DNA of 64,000 bases from Comamonas flocculans (GTDB lineage Bacteria; Pseudomonadota; Gammaproteobacteria; Burkholderiales; Burkholderiaceae_C), in assembly GCF_007954405.1 (NCBI RefSeq), contig NZ_CP042344.1:2294001-2358000 (forward strand). Direction: 5' to 3'. The notes beneath the pieces are model-generated. The model had not been told where the DNA came from. It saw only the letters and a list, made by a program, of their open reading frames with translations, and searched no databases. Of this stretch, positions 46,258 through 57,200 are shown piece after piece. The stretch's first letter is position 1. The number at the start of each line of letters is the position of its first letter. Position numbers and translations under genes: made by a program.

Positions 46258-47649
46258 TCAAGCGCTGTCCATCCTTGAAGCGCCCGCAGTCCTGCGGGTC
46301 TGGCTCGGAGACCGGGTATGCCAGCGCAGGGCGCGGGTCAGCAGCCACAGCAGCACCAGCGCGGTGATGGCCAGCGCGGCGGTACTTGCGCCCCAGAACG
46401 GCAGCGGAGAAGGCCATGGCCCGTAACCCTGCCAGCCGCGATAGGCGATGGTGTAGCCGCCACCCAGACCCAGACCCCAGAGCAGCACGCCATAGATCAG
46501 CAGCGGCGCCAGCGTGATGCGGTAGCTGCGCAGCACGAAGATGCACAGCGTCTGCATCGAGTCCGCCACGTGGTAGACGGCTACCCAGGCCAGCAGGGCA
46601 GTGGCCAGCGCGGCCACATCGGTGCTCGTGGTGTAGAGCGCCGCCAAAGGTGTACGGGATAAAAAAAGGATAGCTGCCAACGCACACCCGATAAGGGCTG
46701 AGGCCATAAAACCTTGCAAAGCCAGCTTGGCAGCCTGAGTTTCCTCGCCGGCGCCGCGGCAGAAGCTCACATGGGCGCTGACCGCTATCGCCAGCGACAG
46801 CGGCACCATGTAGAGCACCGCCGCAAGATTGGCGGCAATCTGGTGCGCCGCGGCCGCGAGCGCGCCCTGGCGCGCGATGAAAAGCGCCATCAGCGTGAAG
46901 GATGTGACCTCTACCGTGATGGACAGCGCCGCCGGCAGGCCCAGACGCAAGAACTGCCGCAGCTCTGCCCAGTCGGGCGCCTGCGGCCGGTGCCACAGCG
47001 CCAGGCGCCGAAACGATGGGTGGCGCGCCAGCATCGCCAGCGCCACGCCGAGCAGCAGGTAGTTGACCACCAGCGTCGCCCAGGCGCAGCCCGGCGCGCC
47101 CTGGGGCGCAAGACCGGCGCCGCCGAAGGTGAACCACAGCGACAGCGGCAGCTTGGGCAGCAGCGAAGCCAGCTGCAGCCAGGTGACGAACTGCGGCCGG
47201 TCGACCGCCTGGCTGAGCGTGCTGTAGATGCGAAACAGCAGCGCCGGCGGCAGCGCGAAGGCGAGTATCGCCAGGTAGCTGCGCACCTCGGTCTGCAGGG
47301 CGCCCGGCACCTCGGTTGCGCGCAGGACGGCGCCCGGGTGCAGCAGGATGGCCATGCCGAGCGCACTCGCTGCCAGCCACAGATACAGCGTCTGGCGCAC
47401 GCTGGCACCGATGGCCTGCGGGCGCCGTGCGCCGTGCAGTTCGGCCCAGATCGGCAACAGCGCCTGAAAGAGCCCCATCACCGCGACGTAGACGCTCACG
47501 AACACCGCCGAACCTATGGACAGCGCTGCCAGCGAGTCCTGCGAATAGCGGCCGGTCACGATGGTGTCCGTCACCCCGAAGGCCATCACTGCCAGCTGCC
47601 CCACCAGCACCGTGAGGGCGTGGTGGGCGATGCCCGAGCGCGCCGCCAT
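46258..47649 (-). CDS. MATE-family multidrug/cation antiporter
   Basis: 463-aa membrane protein with about 12 hydrophobic helices arranged as two MatE repeats (first near GVTDTIVTGRYS, second near PAALSITVEVTSF). It would export cationic compounds with Na+ or H+. The start at 47649 (MAARSGIAHHAL) is preferred to a frame extension of 33 Arg/Ser-rich residues. A repeat copy at 46652-46712 is incorporated in frame. Starts 4 bp after the preceding membrane protein gene. Confidence 0.92.
   Translation of the reverse strand: MAARSGIAHHALTVLVGQLAVMAFGVTDTIVTGRYSQDSLAALSIGSAVFVSVYVAVMGLFQALLPIWAELHGARRPQAIGASVRQTLYLWLAASALGMAILLHPGAVLRATEVPGALQTEVRSYLAILAFALPPALLFRIYSTLSQAVDRPQFVTWLQLASLLPKLPLSLWFTFGGAGLAPQGAPGCAWATLVVNYLLLGVALAMLARHPSFRRLALWHRPQAPDWAELRQFLRLGLPAALSITVEVTSFTLMALFIARQGALAAAAHQIAANLAAVLYMVPLSLAIAVSAHVSFCRGAGEETQAAKLALQGFMASALIGCALAAILFLSRTPLAALYTTSTDVAALATALLAWVAVYHVADSMQTLCIFVLRSYRITLAPLLIYGVLLWGLGLGGGYTIAYRGWQGYGPWPSPLPFWGASTAALAITALVLLWLLTRALRWHTRSPSQTRRTAGASRMDSA
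46652..46712 (+). repeat. Interspersed Comamonadaceae-type repeat, copy 4 (inside MATE gene)
   Basis: Plus strand: AAAAAAAGGATAGCTGC, CAACGCACACC, CGATAAGGGCTGAGGCC, then a T/A-rich tail. Translated as part of a helix of the transporter on the minus strand, so it is tolerated there. More diverged than other copies. Confidence 0.6.
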
Positions 47650-47653
47650 GCTT

Positions 47654-49372
47654 TCAGTGCGCCGGGTGGCGCAGCATGAGCACGAGCTGGTCGCGCCTGT
47701 CCGTCGGGCGCGTGACGATGGCCGCCTGCTGCCACTGCGCGTCCGCAAACACCTGGCCCGCGGCCCAGTCGCCGTCCGGATCGACGATGGCCCAGCGGCA
47801 GGTCGGAGCCTGCTCGGGCGTAGCCATGGGCAGCTGGCCGTAATAGCGCAGCGCAGCCACCAGCGGCTGGTCCAGCCCGTAGCCCGCTACACAGTCGCCG
47901 GACCGCAGGCGGCTGGCCGGTTCGACCTTGTCCACCGCCTCGCGCAGCAGGCGCACCTGGGGCGCGTAGCTGCGTCCGTAGTCCAGCAGCGGCAGCCACA
48001 GCGTCATCAAGAGTACCCAGCCCAGCGCGGCGCCGCCGGCGGGCAGCACCAGGCTCTTCCAGATGGCCGGCCTGTGGCGTGCTGTGCGCCAGCGCACCAG
48101 CGCGCACCAGGCCAGCGTGGCGGCCAGAGCCAGGAGGAAGGCCAGCGGTTCAAAGCGGCTTTGAAAACCCGGTGCCAGCCGCGCCACATTGGCGGCCGGC
48201 TGCGCCGGAAAGCCGGTCTGCACCGCCAGCCAGATGACCCAGATGGCGATGGCGCAGACGCTGAAGAACAGCAGCGTGAACCAGTCGATGGCGGCCGCGA
48301 CGCCGCGCTTGAGCGTGGGCAGCGCAAACGCCGCCAGGATGGCCAGCGCCGGCAAGCCCTGCAGCAGCGCGCGGTCGGCGGGCTCGGTGGCGAAGGCGGC
48401 CACCACCGGGACCAGCGCAAACCACAGCGGCAGCACGATGTGGCTCGCGCCGTGGCGCAGCGGGTGGCGCCAGCGCCACAGCGTCCACAGCGCCAGCAGC
48501 CAGGTCGGCCAGGCGAACCAGACCAGCAGCCGCACCAGCGTGGCCCAGCTTTGCGCGTTGGCCGGCAAGGCCAGGCGCCATTGCCAGGCCTGGGTCCACC
48601 CGGCGAGCACGGCAATCGCGGCGGTCTGTGCCGCGAAGGCGATCAGCGTGCGCGAAAGCCCGATCGGCGTGCCGTCGGGCGTGCGCGCCCTGCTCGCCAC
48701 GGCCGCCGCGCCTGCCGCCAGCAGCAGAGCCATGGTCGGCGCGCCGCTGAGCGCAAGCAGCGCGACACCGCCGAGCGTGGCCGCCAGTGCCCGCCCGCCC
48801 GGGCGGTGCAGCCAGGCGGCGCTGCCGCTGAGCAGCAGCGCCGTGCCCGCGAGCTGGCTCAGGTAGCTGGTGGCCTCGTGGGAGAACTGTGCCAGGCCGA
48901 GCGTGGCGATGAGCGCCAGCAGCGCGGCGTCCGCCATGGCGCGGGCATAGTCGACCGCGCGCGCCTCGCCGCCGAAGGCAAAGGCCACGGGCTGGGCCTG
49001 CGGGCTCTGCGCCAGACGCCAGGCGGCGCGCCAGGTGCTTGCCAGTACCAGCACCAGCAGCGCCACGAAGGGCAGGCGCGACGTGGCCTCCATGGACAGC
49101 CAGCCCTGGCCCAGCCAGATCGCGCCCGCTCCCAGCCACAGCGGCAGCAGGCCGGGAGTGTCCGGGCCCAGGCCGGCCAGTGTGGGCTGCAGCCAGTTCG
49201 TCTGCCCGAGCGCGATCTCGCGCATGAAGGCAAAGGCCTGCATGTCGTCGCCGCGCCAGGGGTCGCGCCCGAAGAAGCCGGCCAGCACATAGACCGCGCA
49301 CAGCAACCACAGCACCTTGCGGGGCAGCGGGCGCACTGCCGCTTGGGCGACGATGGCGGGGCTGGGGTGCAT
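47654..49372 (-). CDS. Polytopic membrane glycosyltransferase-like protein (GT-C type)
   Basis: 572-aa protein with about 11-12 hydrophobic helices and a soluble C-terminal part (~80 aa). Near the N-terminus, FFGRDPWRGDDMQAF resembles the first-loop acidic motif of GT-C enzymes such as ArnT and PMT-like transferases, which use polyprenyl-phosphate sugars. This suggests modification of lipid A or other envelope glycans, but the substrate is unknown. It is followed after 4 bp by the MATE gene, probably co-transcribed. Confidence 0.72.
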   Translation of the reverse strand: MHPSPAIVAQAAVRPLPRKVLWLLCAVYVLAGFFGRDPWRGDDMQAFAFMREIALGQTNWLQPTLAGLGPDTPGLLPLWLGAGAIWLGQGWLSMEATSRLPFVALLVLVLASTWRAAWRLAQSPQAQPVAFAFGGEARAVDYARAMADAALLALIATLGLAQFSHEATSYLSQLAGTALLLSGSAAWLHRPGGRALAATLGGVALLALSGAPTMALLLAAGAAAVASRARTPDGTPIGLSRTLIAFAAQTAAIAVLAGWTQAWQWRLALPANAQSWATLVRLLVWFAWPTWLLALWTLWRWRHPLRHGASHIVLPLWFALVPVVAAFATEPADRALLQGLPALAILAAFALPTLKRGVAAAIDWFTLLFFSVCAIAIWVIWLAVQTGFPAQPAANVARLAPGFQSRFEPLAFLLALAATLAWCALVRWRTARHRPAIWKSLVLPAGGAALGWVLLMTLWLPLLDYGRSYAPQVRLLREAVDKVEPASRLRSGDCVAGYGLDQPLVAALRYYGQLPMATPEQAPTCRWAIVDPDGDWAAGQVFADAQWQQAAIVTRPTDRRDQLVLMLRHPAH

Positions 49373-49471
49373 CAGGCGGAAAGCGTGAACAAAAAAGGCA
49401 GCGCGGCGTGCCGGGCTGCCTGGTTGCGCCGGGGCAGCATGCCCACAGAACGCGGTGTGCGGGTGCTGCGC

Positions 49472-49726
49472 TCAGCGGGCGCTGGTGCGTCCAAAGCGGT
49501 TGCGGAACTTCTCGACGCGCCCGCCCATGCTGTCCACCGACTTCTGCGTGCCGGTGTAGAAGGGGTGCGACTCGCTGGAAGTGTCGAGCTTGTACAGCGG
49601 GTACTCCTTGCCCTCGAAGGTGTCGGTTTCCTTCGTCGTGACGCACGAGCGCGTGACGAACTTGAAGCCGTTGGAGAGGTCCACGAACAGCACTTCGCGG
49701 TAGTCGGGGTGTATGCCTTCACGCAT
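49472..49726 (-). CDS. rpmE2: 50S ribosomal protein L31 type B
   Basis: 84-aa L31 of the B type: [14 protein letters not shown], then SHPFYTGTQ. The four zinc-binding cysteines of the A type are missing (one Cys only), so it needs no zinc. Downstream of rho on the same strand, 93 bp apart. Confidence 0.95.
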   Translation of the reverse strand: MREGIHPDYREVLFVDLSNGFKFVTRSCVTTKETDTFEGKEYPLYKLDTSSESHPFYTGTQKSVDSMGGRVEKFRNRFGRTSAR

Positions 49727-49819
49727 GATGAAATCCTATGGGGGTAAAAGCCGGGAGCCGCGCCAGCGCTTCTGGCGTACTTTCCGAGAAACCGCGCATT
49801 ATATAGAAAGCGCCCTCAA

Positions 49820-51082
49820 TCAACCGCCGCGGCGCATGGCTTCGAAGAAGTCGACGTTGCTCTTGGTCTCGCGCATTTTCTTGATCATGAGCTCCATGGA
49901 TTCGATCTCGTCCATGTTGTACATGAACTGGCGCAGGATGCGGGTCTTTTGCAGTACCTCGGGCGCCAGCAGCAGCTCTTCGCGGCGCGTGCCGCTCTTG
50001 TTGAGCTCGATGGCGGGGAACACGCGCTTTTCGTACAGGCGCCGGTTCAGGTGCAGCTCGCTGTTGCCCGTGCCCTTGAACTCCTCGAAGATCACCTCGT
50101 CCATGCGGCTGCCGGTGTCGACCAGCGCGGTGGCGATGATGGTGAGCGAGCCGCCTTCCTCGATGTTGCGCGCCGCGCCGAAGAAGCGCTTGGGGCGCTG
50201 CAGCGCATTGGCGTCCACGCCGCCGGTGAGCACCTTGCCGGAAGACGGCACGACGTTGTTGTAGGCGCGCGCCAGGCGGGTGATGGAGTCCAGCAGGATG
50301 ACCACGTCCTGGCCGAGTTCGACCAGGCGCTTGGCGCGCTCGATCACCATCTCGGCCACGTGGACGTGGCGCGTGGCCGGCTCGTCGAAGGTGGAGGCGA
50401 TGATCTCGCCGCGCACCGAGCGCTGCATCTCGGTCACTTCCTCGGGGCGCTCGTCTACCAGCAGCACCATGAGGATCACGTCCGGATAGTTGGAGGTGAT
50501 GGCATGGGCGATGTGCTGCATCATCACCGTCTTGCCGCTCTTGGGCGGCGCGACGATCAGCGCGCGCTGTCCGCGCCCGATGGGGGCGATGATGTCGATG
50601 ATGCGGCCGGTGATGTTCTCCTCGCCCTTGATGTCGCGCTCGAGTTTCATCTGCTCCTTGGGGAACAGCGGCGTCAGGTTCTCGAACATCACCTTGTGCT
50701 TGTTCTGCTCGGGCGGGTTGCCGTTGACCTTGTCCAGCTTGGTCAGGGCAAAGTAGCGCTCGCCGTCCTTGGGGATGCGCACCTCGCCCTCGATCATGTC
50801 GCCGGTGTGCAGGTTGAAGCGGCGCACCTGGCTGGGCGAGATGTAGATGTCGTCGGTGCTGGCGGTGTAGCTGGTGTCGGGGCTGCGCAGGAACCCGAAG
50901 CCGTCGGGCAGGATCTCCAGCACGCCGTCGGCGAACACCTGCTCGCCGGCCTTGGCGCGCTTCTTGATGATGGCGAACATCAGCTCCTGCTTGCGCATGC
51001 GGCCGCCGTTTTCGACGCCAAGCTCTTCGGCCTGCTTGAGCACTTCGGAGACGTGCAGGGCCTTCAATTCGTTAAGGTGCAT
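49820..51082 (-). CDS. rho: Transcription termination factor Rho
   Basis: Hexameric RNA-dependent ATPase ending transcripts. 420 aa. N-terminal RNA-binding domain ([23 protein letters not shown]), Walker A APPKSGKT and Walker B-like [15 protein letters not shown]. The start at 51082 gives the conserved N-terminus; 41 upstream codons are rejected. The order trxA-rho-rpmE2 on one strand is common in betaproteobacteria. The 222-bp leader between trxA and rho may carry attenuation, as in other rho genes. Confidence 0.97.
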   Translation of the reverse strand: MHLNELKALHVSEVLKQAEELGVENGGRMRKQELMFAIIKKRAKAGEQVFADGVLEILPDGFGFLRSPDTSYTASTDDIYISPSQVRRFNLHTGDMIEGEVRIPKDGERYFALTKLDKVNGNPPEQNKHKVMFENLTPLFPKEQMKLERDIKGEENITGRIIDIIAPIGRGQRALIVAPPKSGKTVMMQHIAHAITSNYPDVILMVLLVDERPEEVTEMQRSVRGEIIASTFDEPATRHVHVAEMVIERAKRLVELGQDVVILLDSITRLARAYNNVVPSSGKVLTGGVDANALQRPKRFFGAARNIEEGGSLTIIATALVDTGSRMDEVIFEEFKGTGNSELHLNRRLYEKRVFPAIELNKSGTRREELLLAPEVLQKTRILRQFMYNMDEIESMELMIKKMRETKSNVDFFEAMRRGG

Positions 51083-51304
51083 GAAAAGACTCCGGTCAGG
51101 GAGTGGCAATGTCTGGTCAAGGAGGGGTTGGCCGTGCGCCGCAGGAAGCATCCGCGGGGGTTCGGAATGCGGGGGCAGGCCGGTGATGGCAAACCAGCTG
51201 CGCATCGGGTGTTGCGCGGTGGTGATCGGGAGAGATTATGACAGGAAAAGCCGGCACCCCCGCAGGCCGGCCGACGCCCGGGCATGCGCCCGGCACGAAG
51301 CCGC

Positions 51305-51637
51305 TCAGGCCAGGGTCTGGTCGATGAAGGCGGTCAGCTGCGCCTTGCTCATCGCGCCCACCTTGGTGGCGGCGAGCTGGCCGTCCTTGAAGATCATCAG
51401 CGTGGGGATGCCGCGGATACCGAATTTGGCGGGCACTTCGCGGTTATCGTCCACGTTCATCTTCGCGATGGTGAGTTTGCCTTCATAGGTGCCCGCCACT
51501 TCGTCGAGCACCGGTGCGATCATCTTGCAGGGGCCGCACCATTCGGCCCAGTAGTCCACCAGCACCGGGGAAGAGGACTTGAGGACGTCGGCTTCGAAGC
51601 TTGCGTCCGAGACGTGTTTGATCAATGCGCTGGCCAT
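51305..51637 (-). CDS. trxA: Thioredoxin 1
   Basis: 110-aa thioredoxin with active site WCGPC and conserved cis-Pro segment GIPTLM. Cytosolic disulfide reductant. ATG at 51637; the long frame running upstream is antisense to addB-like coding sequence and is rejected. Divergent from the AddB-like gene with 66 bp between starts. Confidence 0.97.
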   Translation of the reverse strand: MASALIKHVSDASFEADVLKSSSPVLVDYWAEWCGPCKMIAPVLDEVAGTYEGKLTIAKMNVDDNREVPAKFGIRGIPTLMIFKDGQLAATKVGAMSKAQLTAFIDQTLA

Positions 51638-51703
51638 GGTTTTCCTGTACGGCGGTTGGCAGCAGGGGGCTGGCGCCGGACGCTGCACACGGGGTAAATT
51701 CGT

Positions 51704-54268
51704 TTGATTGTGACAGAAACAGCCATACCTGATGACGCCATGGTTGCTGCCCGCCAGGGCGCGCCGGCGCCGCTGACCGGACCCTGGCCGCACTGGCTGG
51801 GCGAGGTGCATGCGCAGGCCCGCGGCCGCGGCGCGCACCTGGCGCGCACCGTGGTGCTGCTGCCCTATGCCCACCTGCTGCCGGTGGCCAGCGCCGCCTG
51901 GGCCGCACGTTTCGCGGGCTACATGCCGCGCTTTCAGACCACGCGCAGCTGGGCGGCCGAGGCCGGCGCCTTCATTGCCGGCGCGCGCGATCTGTGCTTC
52001 GACCACGCGCGCGACCTCCTGACTGCGCGCGAACTGCTCGAGCACGCCGGCCTGGGTGCGCAGGCGCCGGCGCTGGCCGGGCGGCTGCTGGAGCTGGCGC
52101 GGCAGCTGGCCCCGCTGGCCGCGGCGCAACCCCCTGACCGGCGCGCCGACTGGCTGGAGCGCACCCACGCGCTGCTGCCCGCCGTGCACGAGGGGCCGCT
52201 GCGCCTGGAGGGCGTGCTCGGGCGCGTCGCGGCCGCCTGGGTCGCGACCTCGAGCCATGCCACCGACGTGTTGTTTGCCCCCGCGCTGGCGCGCCAGGTC
52301 GACCTGCTGGTCATCGTGCCCGGCCTGCGCCGTGAGCCCTTGCTCCAGGCCTTGGGCGCGCACTGGGGCGACAAGACGCTGACGCTGGAGCACGAGGCGC
52401 CGGCCGCCGCGGGCGCGGTGGCGCTGCACCTGGCGCTGGACGCGGAGGACGAGGCCGAGCGCGCCGCCGCCTGCGTGCTCAGCCACTTGAGCGCCGGCCG
52501 CGCGCCGGTGGCGCTCGTCGCCGTCGACCGTCTGCTCGTGCGTCGCATCAATGCGCTGCTCGGCAGTGCCGGCGTGCACGCCGGCACCGGGCTGCGCGAC
52601 GAGACGGGCTGGAAGCTTTCGACCACGCACGCGGGCGCCTGCGTGCTGGTGCTGCTGCGCGCCTGCGCGCCGCGCGCATCCAGCGACGAGGTGCTCGACT
52701 GGATCAAGCTTGCGCCCGCCTGGGCGCTGCTGGACCACCGGCGGCTGGAGCAGCACTTGCGCAAGCATGCGGTGCGCGACTGGCGCGCCGCCGCCGCGCT
52801 GCTGCCTGACGACCCCCTGGTGCAGCAGGTGCAGGCGCTGCGCACCGGCCTGCTTGCCCGCCGGCCGCTCACGCAGTGGCTCGGCGACTTGCGCGCCGCG
52901 CTGCAGACCTGTGGCCTCTGGCCCCTGCTGCAGGCCGACGCGGCGGGCGCGGGGGTGATAGAGGCGCTGGGCCTGGACGATGGGGCGCTGGAGCGCTGGC
53001 AGGCCTGGGCCGGCGCGCGGGCGCCGATGTCCTGTGCCGGCTTCACGCACTGGACGGGCGAGGTGCTGGAGCAGGCCAACTTCCAGCCCGCCGTGGGCGC
53101 AACGGCGCGCGTGGTGGTGCTGCCCTTGGCGCAGCTGCTGGGGCGCAGCTTTGCGGCGCTGGTGCTGCCGGGCGCCGACGAGCGCCATCTGCCCGCCGCG
53201 CCCGAGCCGCCCGGCCCGTGGAGCGCGGCGCAGCGCCAAGCGTTGGGCCTGCCCGTGCGCGAAGAGCTGCAGCGCGAGCAGGCGCTGGCCTGGGCCCTGG
53301 CGCTGTCGGCCGGCCAGGTGGACGTGCTGCACCGCTGCGCCGATGACAGCGGCGAGCCGGTGCTCGCTTCGCCGCTCGTGCAGGCGCTGCGGCTCACGCC
53401 CGGCCTGCGCCTGCAGGAGGGCAGCGATGCGCGCATCGCGCGGGCGCTGGTGCCCCTGCCGACCCCGCGCCCGCGCGCCGTGGGCAGGCAGTTGCCGATG
53501 CAGCCGCTCTCGGCCAGCAGCTACGAGCAGTTACGCAGCTGCCCCTACCGCTTCTTCGCGCTGCGCCAGCTCGGCTTGCAGGACGAGGGCGAGCTGGACG
53601 TGGACGTGGACAAGCGCGACTGGGGCATCTGGGTGCATGCGCTGCTGCGCCACTTCCATGAAGCGCTGCAGCGCGATCCCTCGGCCGAGCGCCTGGCGCT
53701 GATGGAGGCCGCCGCGCATGAGGCTACGCGCACGCTTGGGCTGGAGGGCGAGGGGGGCGAGTTCCTGCCCTTCGAGGTGGCCTGGCCGCCGCTGCGCGAT
53801 GCCTATCTCGCCTGGCTGCAGACGCACGAGGCGGCCGGCGCGCGCTTCAGCGCCGCCGAGGTGGACATCCGCGTGCAGCGCGGCCCGCTGCAGCTGCGCG
53901 GGCGCATCGACCGCATGGATACGCTCGCCGATGGCGCGGCGCTGCTGATCGACTACAAGACCGAAGCGCTCGGCAAGACCAGGGCGCGCGCCAAGGCGGG
54001 CAGTGAAGAGACGCAGCTGCCGTTCTACGCGCTGCTCTCGGACGCCGAGGCGCCGCGCGCCGCTTACCTCAACCTGGCCGAGCGCGAGCAGCCCAGCCTG
54101 CATCAACTGCCTGATCTGCAGCGCCTGGCCGCCGCCTTGCAGGTGGGCATGGCCGAGGACATGCGGCGCATCGCCGAGGGCATGCCGCTGGCCGCGCTGG
54201 GAGAAGGCAGCGTTTGCGACTGGTGCGAAGTGCGCGGCCTGTGCCGCAAGGACTTCTGGCATGAATGA
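51704..54268 (+). CDS. AddB-like double-strand break repair nuclease subunit
   Basis: 854-aa protein of the AddB/inactivated-helicase family. Its N-terminal helicase-like part has no P-loop. The C-terminal RecB-like nuclease domain is intact: GRIDRMD, LIDYKTE (catalytic Asp and Lys) and QLPFYALL. Cysteines in RSCPYRF and [15 protein letters not shown] form the Fe-S cluster typical of AddB. It pairs with the AddA-like helicase whose ATG overlaps by 8 bp. The start is uncertain: TTG 51704, GTG 51710 or ATG 51740. The complex resects DNA ends for RecA loading. Confidence 0.9.
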   Translation: MIVTETAIPDDAMVAARQGAPAPLTGPWPHWLGEVHAQARGRGAHLARTVVLLPYAHLLPVASAAWAARFAGYMPRFQTTRSWAAEAGAFIAGARDLCFDHARDLLTARELLEHAGLGAQAPALAGRLLELARQLAPLAAAQPPDRRADWLERTHALLPAVHEGPLRLEGVLGRVAAAWVATSSHATDVLFAPALARQVDLLVIVPGLRREPLLQALGAHWGDKTLTLEHEAPAAAGAVALHLALDAEDEAERAAACVLSHLSAGRAPVALVAVDRLLVRRINALLGSAGVHAGTGLRDETGWKLSTTHAGACVLVLLRACAPRASSDEVLDWIKLAPAWALLDHRRLEQHLRKHAVRDWRAAAALLPDDPLVQQVQALRTGLLARRPLTQWLGDLRAALQTCGLWPLLQADAAGAGVIEALGLDDGALERWQAWAGARAPMSCAGFTHWTGEVLEQANFQPAVGATARVVVLPLAQLLGRSFAALVLPGADERHLPAAPEPPGPWSAAQRQALGLPVREELQREQALAWALALSAGQVDVLHRCADDSGEPVLASPLVQALRLTPGLRLQEGSDARIARALVPLPTPRPRAVGRQLPMQPLSASSYEQLRSCPYRFFALRQLGLQDEGELDVDVDKRDWGIWVHALLRHFHEALQRDPSAERLALMEAAAHEATRTLGLEGEGGEFLPFEVAWPPLRDAYLAWLQTHEAAGARFSAAEVDIRVQRGPLQLRGRIDRMDTLADGAALLIDYKTEALGKTRARAKAGSEETQLPFYALLSDAEAPRAAYLNLAEREQPSLHQLPDLQRLAAALQVGMAEDMRRIAEGMPLAALGEGSVCDWCEVRGLCRKDFWHE

Positions 54269-57200
54269 GCAGCGCGCGGCCTACCAGCTCGATGGCGCGC
54301 CCTGCACGCGCGAACGCTTTTACGCCATCGCCTGCGACCCGCGCCGCAGCGTGGTGGTCGAAGCCTGCGCCGGCGCGGGCAAGACCTGGATGCTGGTCTC
54401 GCGCATGCTGCGCGCACTGCTCGACGGCTGCGCGCCGCACGAGATCCTGGCCATCACCTTCACCAGGAAGGCCGCGGGCGAGATGCGCGAGCGGCTGATG
54501 CAATGGCTGCAGGACTTCGCCCAGCCCAAGGCCGCGGCGCCGGACGAGGGCAAGCCCGCCGAAACCGCGGCGCAATGGCAGGCGCGCCTGCTCGATGAGC
54601 TGGTTTCAAGGGGAATCGAGCCGCAGCGCGCGCCGGAACTGCGTGAACAGCTATGCAATTTGTATCGAACCCTGCTGGCCCACGGCCGCCCAGTGCAGAT
54701 CCGCACCTTTCATGGCTGGTTTGCCGCGCTGCTGCAGACGGCGCCGCTGTCGGTGCTCGATGAGCTTGGCCTGCCCGTCGCCCATGAGCTGCTGGAAGAC
54801 GACGCCCAGGCGGTGGCCGAGGTCTGGCGCCCCTTCCTGCGCGAGGTGGCCGGCGACGAAACCCTGCGCGCCGACTACGGCGCGCTGGTGCTGGCGCTGG
54901 GCCGCACCCGCGCGCACGATGCCCTGGCCGGGGCGCTGGCGCGGCGCACAGAATTCGGCCTGGCCGATGAGGCCGGGCGGGTGCAGGACGCGGTGCCTGA
55001 CTTTGACGCCGTCTACCCGCGCATGGCCGGGGTGGCCCAGCCCGCAGATTGGCTGCTGCTGCGCGAGAGCGGTCGCGAGCTGCTGCGGACCGCCGCCCGG
55101 GCGCTGCAGGGCGCGAGTGCCAAGACCTTCGCCGCCTGCGGCGAGCAGCTGCTGGCGGCGCTGCAGGCCGCCGACTTCGAAGCGGCCCGCGCGGCCTTGT
55201 TCACGCAGAAAGGCGAGGCGCGCAAGTTCAGCGACAAGGTCGCGGGCTTGGAGCAGGTGCGCGCCGCGCAGGAGGAAGTGCGTGCCGTGCTTGCGGCCGA
55301 GCAGCAGCGCCAGGCACGCCTGCACCAGCAGCGCATGACCCGCCTCGCGCGCGTGCTGATCGCGTGCTTTGCCCGGCTCAAGCGCGAGCGCGGCTGGGTG
55401 GACATGAACGATGTGGAACGCGCCGCCATGCGTCTGCTGGCCGACCATGCGCTGTCGGCCTGGGTGCAGCAGCGCCTGGACGTGCGCACGCGCCACCTGC
55501 TGGTCGACGAATTCCAGGACACCAACCCGCTGCAGTGGCAGGCGCTGCACGCCTGGCTCTCGGGCTACGCGGGCGCGGGCGGCGGGCACAGCCCGCCCAG
55601 CGTCTTCATCGTCGGCGACCCCAAGCAGAGCATCTACCGCTTTCGCCGTGCCGACCCCAAGGTGTTCAGCGCCGCGCGCGACTTCGTGGTGCAGGCGCTG
55701 GGCGGCGTCTGGCTTGCCACCGACCACACCCGGCGCAGTGCGCGCGGCGTGCTCGCGCTGGTCAATGGCGTGATGCAGGCCGCGCAGCAGGCGGGCGAGT
55801 TCAGTGACTATCGCGCGCACACCACCGAAAGCACCGCCGCTGGCGACGCGCTGGCGCTGCCCCTCATCCCGCGCCCGCCCAAAGCGACCAAAGACCTGGC
55901 CGAGCCGGAAAGCTGGCGCGACAGCCTCACCACGGCGCGGCTGGAAGAAGAGGAAACCCTGCGCACGCTCGAGTGCCGCCAGGCCGCGCGCTGGATCACC
56001 GCGCGCATCGGTGCGGGTACGGCGGCCAAAGAGATCATGGTGCTCGCGCGCAAGCGCGAGCCGCTCGGTGTGCTGCAGGCCGAGCTGCGTCGCCTGGGCG
56101 TGGCCTGCGAGCAGCCCGAAAAGAACCTGCTGGCCGAGCAGCCGGCAGTGCGCGACGTGCTCGCGCTGGTCGATGCGCTGGTCTCGCCCGGGCACGACCT
56201 GATGCTGGCGCGCGCACTCAAGTCGCCGCTGTTTGGTTGTACGGATGAAGACCTCGCGCGCATCGCCCTGGCCGTGCGCGCCGCGGGTGAAGCCCGTCCC
56301 TGCTGGCTGGAGGTACTCTCAGAAGTGGAGCTGGAGACGATTGATGAGCAAGCGCTGGCGGCCGATTTGGCTATGTATCGCGGCTGGCTGCTGAGCCTGC
56401 CCCCGCACGACGCGCTGCAGGCCATCTACCGCCACCGCGATGTGCTCGCGCGCTTTCATGCCGCGGCTCCTCCGGCCGAAGGCACGCAGGTGCTGCGCCA
56501 GTTGCGCGCGCTGCTCTCGGCCGCGCTGTCGGTGCAGGGCGGGCGCTTTCTCACCGCCTACCAGTGGCTGCGCGTGCTGCGCCGCGAACGCATCGCCCTG
56601 CCGCCCCAGGCCGCGCCGGAGGCGGTGCGCCTGCTCACCGTGCACGGCGCCAAGGGCCTGGAGGCGGACGAGGTGCTGCTGCTGGACAGCGCCAGCATCC
56701 GGCAGAACCGCGGCGAGCCCGAGGTGCTGATCGACTGGCCCGGCGATGCGCCGCTGCCCACTCGCCTGGTCTTCCTCGCCAAGGGCGGCAACCCGCCGGC
56801 GAGCGAGCAAGGCCTGGCCGACCAGGAAGCCGCCGCGCAGGCGCGCGAAGAGCTCAACGCCCTGTACGTGGCGATGACCCGCGCGCGCGCGCGCCTGGTG
56901 CTCTCGGGCTTCGAGCCGCACCAGAGCGCGGGCGGCAGCTGGTGGCAGCGCATCGAGCCGCTGGCGCAGGTCCTGGACCTGCCGCAAGAGGTGGTTTGCG
57001 CCGCGTCCTTGGCACCAAGCCTCACGCTGCTGGATTTGCCTTCTCTCCCCTTGGGCGAGGATGAGGGTGGGGGCGCAATCCATGAGCAAAATCGGGCTCA
57101 AACGCCCGTCCTGCAAGCGCCAACAGCTATCCAATCTGAAGCGCAAGCCGACAGCGATGTCTCCCGCATCGGCCAGGCCATGCACTGGCTGCTGGAACAT

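Noticed and set aside
47561-49747. 728-codon plus-strand frame
   Set aside because: It is the high-GC antisense shadow of the membrane glycosyltransferase-like gene and neighbours; composition is Gln/Arg/His-rich and has no domain.
51305-53332. 675-codon minus-strand frame ending in thioredoxin
   Set aside because: Only the last 110 codons are thioredoxin; the rest is antisense to the AddB-like gene.
54600-54665. Possible further repeat copy in the addA-like gene (AACAGCTATGC near 54645)
   Set aside because: Only the ATAGCTG core matches; the rest fits conserved helicase coding sequence.
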